The notes under the pieces are model-generated. The model was given only the letters and a program-made list of their open reading frames with translations. It did no database searches and was not told where the DNA came from. A stretch of 64,000 bases of DNA from Pseudomonas sp. Fl4BN1 (GTDB taxonomy: Bacteria > Pseudomonadota > Gammaproteobacteria > Pseudomonadales > Pseudomonadaceae). The DNA is taken from assembly GCF_009908285.1 (NCBI RefSeq), contig NZ_JAAARM010000020.1, forward strand, positions 61,232-125,231, read 5' to 3'. This document shows, piece by piece, positions 59,218 to 64,000 of the stretch (position 1 is its first letter; each line of letters begins with the position of its first letter). The position numbers and the translations under genes are program-made.

Positions 59218-60132
59218 GTGATTCAACTGCATGATGTCGACCTGAAACTGCTCAGGGTGTTTGCGGCAATCGTCAAATGCGGAGGCTTTTCCGCGGCCCA
59301 GGCGGCGCTGAATGTCGGCCAGTCGACCATCAGTGAACAGATGACTCACCTGGAGACCCGGCTCGGGGTCAAGCTCTGCCTGCGCGGTCGCAGCGGCTTT
59401 CGCCTGACCGAGCAAGGGGTGGCGATCCACGAGGCGACCCAGCGCCTGCTCTCGGCGGTGGAGCACTTCTGCCTGGATGCTGACGTGCTCAAGCAGCACA
59501 TCAGCGGCCAGCTCAACCTGGGCATCATCGACACCACCATCACCGACCCGGATTCGCCGCTGCCCAGGACCACCCAGCGCTTTGTCTCCCGTGGGCACGA
59601 TGTGCACCTCAACGTCTACGTCGGCAGCCCGGCGGAGCTGGAGGAACGGGTGCTCGACGGGCGCCTGCACCTGGCCATCGGGCACTTCCCGACCCGGGTT
59701 CCGGGGCTGTTGCACGCGCTGCTGTATCACGAGGCACTGGGGTTGTATTGCGGGCGGCGCCACCCGCTGTTCGGCAGCAAGGTCGAGCAGCCCGCCCTGC
59801 TGGACGAGCTGGCCCATAGCCGGATCGTGGTGCGCGGCTACATGCAGCAATACGACCTGGAGCACCTGGGCGTGAGCAAGGCCGCGGCGACGGTGGACAA
59901 CATCGAGGCGCTGGCGATCCTGATCATCTCGGGGGCCTATGTCGGTTTCCTGCCGATGCACTTCGCCGCCCAGTGGGTGACCACTGGAGAAATGCAGCAA
60001 CTGGCGCCGGTGAGCATGGGGCTGCTGTCGCCGTTCGACGTCATCACCCGACGCAGCAGCGCACCGCCGCCGATCCTGCAGACGTTCCTGGAGGACCTGG
60101 CAGCCTGTTCACGGACCCTGCTCAGGACCTGA
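59218..60132 (+). CDS. LysR-family transcriptional regulator
   Basis: A 304-residue LysR-type regulator: helix-turn-helix in residues 5-62 (LKLLRVFAAIVKCGGFSAAQAALNVGQSTISEQMTHLETRLG) and a C-terminal effector-binding domain. The start is GTG with GGAGG just upstream; the reading frame stays open for hundreds of codons upstream, but that part is antisense to the ureohydrolase gene. Divergent from the ureohydrolase operon, it is the probable activator, comparable in position to GbuR/GpuR. Confidence 0.88.
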   Translation: MIQLHDVDLKLLRVFAAIVKCGGFSAAQAALNVGQSTISEQMTHLETRLGVKLCLRGRSGFRLTEQGVAIHEATQRLLSAVEHFCLDADVLKQHISGQLNLGIIDTTITDPDSPLPRTTQRFVSRGHDVHLNVYVGSPAELEERVLDGRLHLAIGHFPTRVPGLLHALLYHEALGLYCGRRHPLFGSKVEQPALLDELAHSRIVVRGYMQQYDLEHLGVSKAAATVDNIEALAILIISGAYVGFLPMHFAAQWVTTGEMQQLAPVSMGLLSPFDVITRRSSAPPPILQTFLEDLAACSRTLLRT

Positions 60133-60154
60133 GCACAAGGAGAAGAGGGACGGC

Positions 60155-61132
60155 TCAGCCGTTCCCGCCACCCCGCACCTGCTGCTCGGCGTGATAGGAA
60201 GAGCGCACCAGCGGGCCGGACGCCACGTTGCTGAAACCCATCCTCGCCCCCTCTTGGGCAAACCACGCAAAAGTCTCCGGGTGCACGAAACGCTGCACCG
60301 GCAGATGGCTGCGCGAAGGCTGCAGGTACTGGCCCAGGGTGAGCATGTCGACCTGATGCTCGCGCAGGCGCTGCATCACCTCAAGCACTTCATCGTCGGT
60401 TTCCCCCAGGCCGAGCATCAGCCCGGACTTGGTCGGCACTTGCGGCACTCGCAGCTTGAAGCCCTGCAGCAAGTCCAGCGACCACTCGAAGTCCGAGCCC
60501 GGCCGTGCGGCCCGGTACAGGCGCGGCACGGTTTCCAGGTTGTGGTTGAACACGTCCGGCGGCTCCTGCTCGGTGAGGGCCAACGCGACCTCCATGCGCC
60601 CACGGTAGTCCGGCACCAGGGTCTCCAATTGGATTCCCGGCGACCGCTTGCGGATTTCCCGCAGGCAATCGACAAAGTGCCCGGCACCGCCATCGCGCAG
60701 GTCGTCACGGTCCACCGACGTGATCACCACGTACTTCAGGCGCAGGTCGGCGATGGCAATCGCCAGGTTCTTCGGCTCGTCGGCGTCCAGCGGCCTGGGC
60801 CGGCCATGGCCGACATCGCAGAACGGGCAACGGCGGGTGCAGATGTCGCCCATGATCATGAAGGTCGCCGTACCGCCGGAGAAACACTCCCCCAGATTCG
60901 GGCAGGCGGCCTCTTCACAGACGCTGTGCAGCTTGTGCTTGCGCAGCAGTTGCTTGATCCGCGCCACCTCGGGCGAGACCGGGATGGCCACGCGAATCCA
61001 CTCGGGTTTGCGCGGCAGGTCTTCGGTGGGCAGGATCTTCACCGGAATCCGCGCCACCTTCTCGGCCCCGCGCAGTTTCACTCCGGGTTGCAGCGGCTGC
61101 GGCCCGGCAGAGGTCAACGGACTTTGGGTCAT
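60155..61132 (-). CDS. lipA: Lipoyl synthase LipA
   Basis: A 325-residue radical SAM enzyme that inserts two sulfurs into octanoylated carrier proteins. Auxiliary-cluster cysteines CEEAACPNLGEC (72, 77, 83) and the radical SAM set CTRRCPFC (98, 102, 105) are complete, and the C-terminal RSSYHAE block is present. The start MTQSPLTSAGPQ has GGAG seven bases upstream. It lies directly downstream of gcvT in a glycine cleavage cluster, away from lipB, so it is probably a second lipA dedicated to lipoylating a GcvH protein. Confidence 0.93.
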   Translation of the reverse strand: MTQSPLTSAGPQPLQPGVKLRGAEKVARIPVKILPTEDLPRKPEWIRVAIPVSPEVARIKQLLRKHKLHSVCEEAACPNLGECFSGGTATFMIMGDICTRRCPFCDVGHGRPRPLDADEPKNLAIAIADLRLKYVVITSVDRDDLRDGGAGHFVDCLREIRKRSPGIQLETLVPDYRGRMEVALALTEQEPPDVFNHNLETVPRLYRAARPGSDFEWSLDLLQGFKLRVPQVPTKSGLMLGLGETDDEVLEVMQRLREHQVDMLTLGQYLQPSRSHLPVQRFVHPETFAWFAQEGARMGFSNVASGPLVRSSYHAEQQVRGGGNG

Positions 61133-61180
61133 GTCTGGGCTCCAGAATAAGGCGCGGCCTGCCACGGCTCGCGCGCGTGC

Positions 61181-62305
61181 TCAACCACGGTAATAGCGCT
61201 GCGGTACAAAGGGCGTCTTGACCACGTGCATCGGCAACGCCTTGCCACGTACCAGGGCGAAGACCTCGGTCTCCAGCGCGCTGTAGCCGCTCTCGACATA
61301 ACCGATGGCCAAGGGACCGTCGAGGCTCGGGCCAAAGCCGCCGCTGGTGACCCTGCCGATCACCCGCTGCTGCGCATTGACGATCTGCGCGCCTTCACGC
61401 ACCGGCGTGCGTTCGCTGGGCAGCAGGCCGACGCGCTTGCTCGGTACGCCCTGCTCCTGCTGGGCGAAGATCCGCTCGGCACCGGGAAAACCACCTGCGC
61501 GTGCCCCTCCAGGACGACGTGCCTTGGACAGGGCCCAGGCGAGGCTGGCCTCGATTGGAGTGAGTTGCGCATCCATGTCGTGGCCGTACAGGCACAGGCC
61601 CGCTTCCAGGCGCAACGAGTCCCGTGCGCCCAGACCGATGGCCTGCACCTCGGGCTCGGCCAGCAACGCACGCGCCAGGGCCTCGGCCTCGGCCACCGGC
61701 ACGGAAATCTCGTAGCCATCCTCGCCGGTGTAGCCAGAGCGGCTGACATAGCACGGGATCCCCCGCACCCGGACCTCGGCGAACTGCATGAAGGTCATGG
61801 CTTGCACCTGTGGCGCCAGGCGCCCCAGCACCTGGGCGGCCTGGGGCCCCTGCAGGGCGAGCAAGGCCCGGCTGGCGAACAGTGATTCCACCTCGCAACG
61901 CCCTTGCAGATACTGCTGCAGATGCGCCAGGTCCTGCTCCTTGCAGCCGGCGTTGACCACCAGCAACAGTTCGTCGTTGCCCAGGTTGGCGACCATCAGG
62001 TCATCGAGAATACCGCCCTCGCTGTTGGTGAACAGGGCATAGCGCTGCATGCCCACGGGCAGGTCGATGATGTCCACCGGCACCAGGCTTTCCAGGGCCT
62101 GCGCCGCCCAGGCACCGTGCAGGCGGATCTGGCCCATGTGCGAGACGTCGAACAGGCCCGCCTGTTCGCGGGTGTGCAAATGCTCCTTCATCACCCCCAG
62201 CGGGTACTGGACCGGCATGGCGTAGCCGGCGAACGGCACCATGCGTGCGCCAAGCTCCAGGTGCAGGGCATGCAACGGGGTGTGCAGCAGTTGTGGATTG
62301 GACAT
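61181..62305 (-). CDS. gcvT: Aminomethyltransferase GcvT (glycine cleavage T protein)
   Basis: A 374-residue folate-dependent aminomethyltransferase. The opening TPLHALHLELGARMVPFAGYAMPVQY, the GLFDVSHMGQIRL block, SRSGYTGEDGYEISV and the C-terminal TSGGFGPSL are hallmark segments. AAGGAG lies five bases before ATG at 62305; the frame extends further but only as antisense to the gap. With glyA and gcvP it forms the glycine cleavage module that yields methylene-tetrahydrofolate, CO2 and ammonia. Confidence 0.94.
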   Translation of the reverse strand: MSNPQLLHTPLHALHLELGARMVPFAGYAMPVQYPLGVMKEHLHTREQAGLFDVSHMGQIRLHGAWAAQALESLVPVDIIDLPVGMQRYALFTNSEGGILDDLMVANLGNDELLLVVNAGCKEQDLAHLQQYLQGRCEVESLFASRALLALQGPQAAQVLGRLAPQVQAMTFMQFAEVRVRGIPCYVSRSGYTGEDGYEISVPVAEAEALARALLAEPEVQAIGLGARDSLRLEAGLCLYGHDMDAQLTPIEASLAWALSKARRPGGARAGGFPGAERIFAQQEQGVPSKRVGLLPSERTPVREGAQIVNAQQRVIGRVTSGGFGPSLDGPLAIGYVESGYSALETEVFALVRGKALPMHVVKTPFVPQRYYRG

Positions 62306-62438
62306 GGAGACTCCTTGAATAAGTTGAACCGGCGCCTGCGCCTGCGCTGCTGCGCGATGCCGGCTACAGCGCACACGCCTGCGGGCATTGGCCACGCGGC
62401 GCCGGGCCGACGCTGATCGCCGGGGCCCAGCGCCACGA

Positions 62439-63695
62439 TCAGGCCGCGTAGACCGGGAAATCGGCGCACAGGGTCGCCACCTGGCGGGCGACATTGGCCT
62501 CGACATCGGCATCACCGAGGTGGTCGAGAATGTCGCAGATCCAGGTCGCCAGGGCCCGGCACTGCGCCACCTTGAAGCCACGGGTGGTCACCGCCGGCGT
62601 GCCGATGCGCAGGCCGGAAGTGACGAACGGCGACTGCGGGTCGTTGGGCACGGCGTTCTTGTTCACCGTGATGTGCGCGCGGCCCAATGCAGCGTCCGCG
62701 TCCTTGCCGGTGATGCCCTGGCGAATCAGGCTGACCAGGAACAAGTGGTTGTCGGTACCGCCGGAGACCACGTCGTAGCCTCTCTGGATAAACACCTCGG
62801 CCATGGCCTGGGCGTTCTCGATAACCTGCGCCTGATACTGCTTGAAGCCGGGGTCCAGGGCCTCCTTGAAGCACACCGCCTTGGCCGCGATCACATGCAT
62901 CAGCGGCCCGCCCTGCCCGCCTGGGAACACCGCCGAGTTGAGTTTCTTCTCCAGCTCCGGATCGGCCTTGGCCAGGATCAGGCCACCGCGTGGGCCACGC
63001 AGGGTCTTGTGGGTGGTGCTGGTAACCACATCGGCGTAAGGCAGCGGGTTGGGATACAGGCCGGCAGCGACCAGGCCGGCGACGTGCGCCATATCGACAA
63101 ACAGATAGGCCCCGACCTTGTCGGCGATTTGCCGGAAACGCGGGAAGTCCAGGGTCTTCGAGTAAGCGGAGAAGCCCGCGATGATCATTTTCGGCTGGTG
63201 TTCCACCGCCAGGCGCTCGACCTCGTTGTAGTCGATCAGCCCGGTGGCGGTGTCGATACCGTACTGTACCGCGTTGTACAGCTTGCCGGAGAAACTCACC
63301 TTGGCGCCGTGGGTCAGGTGCCCGCCGTGGGCCAGGCTCATGCCCAGCACGGTGTCGCCGGCCTGCAACAGGGCGAGGAACACCGCGGCGTTGGCCTGGC
63401 TGCCGGAGTGCGGCTGGACGTTGGCATAACCGGCGCCGAACAACTGCTTGGCGCGGTCGATGGCCAGTTGTTCGACCACATCGACATGCTCGCAACCACC
63501 GTAGTAGCGCTTGCCTGGATAACCTTCGGCGTACTTGTTGGTCAGCTCGCTGCCCTGGGCCTGCATCACCTGGGGGCTGGTGTAGTTTTCCGAGGCAATC
63601 AGCTCGATATGGTCTTCCTGGCGGCGGGCTTCACCGCGAATGGCAGAGGCCAGTGCTGGGTCAAAATCGGCCAGGGTCAGGTGGGTATGGAACAT
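62439..63695 (-). CDS. glyA: Serine hydroxymethyltransferase GlyA
   Basis: A 418-residue PLP enzyme interconverting serine and glycine with tetrahydrofolate. The PLP lysine lies in TSTTHKTLRGPRGG (Lys230), with NKYAEGYPGKRYYGGCE and the SGSQANAAVF block also intact. It lies between gcvP and gcvT, so this copy is probably specialised for glycine/serine catabolism rather than biosynthesis. The ribosome site AAGGAAA lies before ATG. Confidence 0.95.
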   Translation of the reverse strand: MFHTHLTLADFDPALASAIRGEARRQEDHIELIASENYTSPQVMQAQGSELTNKYAEGYPGKRYYGGCEHVDVVEQLAIDRAKQLFGAGYANVQPHSGSQANAAVFLALLQAGDTVLGMSLAHGGHLTHGAKVSFSGKLYNAVQYGIDTATGLIDYNEVERLAVEHQPKMIIAGFSAYSKTLDFPRFRQIADKVGAYLFVDMAHVAGLVAAGLYPNPLPYADVVTSTTHKTLRGPRGGLILAKADPELEKKLNSAVFPGGQGGPLMHVIAAKAVCFKEALDPGFKQYQAQVIENAQAMAEVFIQRGYDVVSGGTDNHLFLVSLIRQGITGKDADAALGRAHITVNKNAVPNDPQSPFVTSGLRIGTPAVTTRGFKVAQCRALATWICDILDHLGDADVEANVARQVATLCADFPVYAA

Positions 63696-63743
63696 GCTCG
63701 GTTTCCTTTTTTATTCGGGTAATGGGGCTGGAGCTGGGTGTAG

Positions 63744-63764
63744 GGCCCGGCGCAAGTCCGGGCC
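63744..63764. terminator. Hairpin between gcvP and glyA
   Basis: GGCCCGG and CCGGGCC form a 7-bp stem with a seven-base loop six bases after the gcvP stop. No T-run follows on the minus strand, so it is at most a partial terminator or stabilising hairpin. Confidence 0.35.
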
Positions 63765-63770
63765 TTGCCT

Positions 63771-64000
63771 TCAGGCGTCCTGGTAGCTTTCGATCGACGG
63801 GCAGGCACACACCAGGTTGCGGTCGCCGAACACGTTGTCGACCCGGCCCACCGGCGGCCAGTACTTGCCATCAACCAGCGACGCCACCGGGTACACCGCC
63901 TGTTCGCGGCTGTACGGGTGGGACCATTCCCCCACCAGCTCGGCCGCAGTGTGCGGGGCGTTTTTCAGTGGGTTGTCGTCCTTGTCCAGCAGGCCGCTTT
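63771..64000 (-). CDS. gcvP: Glycine dehydrogenase (decarboxylating) GcvP, 3' end only
   Basis: The last 75 or so residues of the glycine cleavage P protein; the gene continues beyond the right edge. The segment WSHPYSREQAVYP, KYWPPVGRVDNVFGDRNLVCACP and the end SIESYQDA are characteristic of the GcvP C-terminus. It is upstream of glyA on the minus strand. The rest, including the PLP lysine, is outside the window, as would be any gcvH and promoter. Confidence 0.92.
   Translation of the reverse strand, partial: SGLLDKDDNPLKNAPHTAAELVGEWSHPYSREQAVYPVASLVDGKYWPPVGRVDNVFGDRNLVCACPSIESYQDA

Overview
The window is high-GC chromosomal DNA from a fluorescent Pseudomonas (P. fluorescens/protegens/chlororaphis type). 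The assignment rests on the aprA-aprI-aprD-aprE-aprF-lipase order, Pseudomonas REP-like extragenic palindromes, Crc/Hfq-type AAnAAnAA motifs before catabolic genes, a DUF1652 gene and a lipA-gcvT-glyA-gcvP cluster. I find no rRNA, tRNA, CRISPR array or insertion sequence. Almost the whole window is accessory nutrition: import and breakdown of amines, amides, amino alcohols and guanidino compounds, each block with its own regulator.

Layout. 0.2-8.6 kb (minus strand): alkaline protease AprA, its inhibitor, the AprDEF type I secretion system and an RTX lipase. 8.9-12.4 kb: a DmpA-type aminopeptidase with an APC permease and a divergent LuxR regulator. 12.5-23.1 kb: an amine region with a FeaR-like AraC regulator, a DUF3156 protein, an APC permease, phenylacetaldehyde dehydrogenase, two class III PLP enzymes, a LuxR regulator, MoaF and a MoaE-like SDR. 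23.2-31.3 kb: one seven-gene minus-strand operon (AmiC-like sensor, AmiR-like ANTAR antiterminator, peptide-type ABC transporter, acetamidase/formamidase). Its leader shows an NtrC-like site, a sigma54-like promoter, an ANTAR-type hexaloop hairpin and an overlapping intrinsic terminator. 31.6-35.4 kb: PotF/SpuD-like binding protein, cupin, FAD amine oxidase and a SnoaL-AraC regulator. 35.7-43.7 kb: DUF1652, UvrD-type helicase, pirin, phosphoglucomutase, a zinc-type oxidoreductase and a LysR regulator. 43.8-44.7 kb: a parDE toxin-antitoxin module sitting between the lysR stop codon and a diverged second copy of the lysR 3' end.

44.7-52.9 kb: AraC regulator, APH-fold kinase, SDR, APC permease, an AGXT2L-type PLP phospho-lyase and a convergent PrpE-like acyl-CoA synthetase. 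Together these fit the kinase/phospho-lyase route for amino alcohols such as 1-amino-2-propanol or ethanolamine. 53.1-60.1 kb: ureohydrolase, aldehyde dehydrogenase, NCS1 permease and GMC (BetA-like) oxidoreductase, with a divergent LysR. 60.2-64 kb: lipA, gcvT, glyA and the 3' end of gcvP, a glycine-cleavage cluster that runs off the window.

The strongest candidates for something little described are the AmiC/AmiR-controlled transporter-amidase operon, whose leader logic can be read directly, and the amino-alcohol kinase/phospho-lyase cluster.
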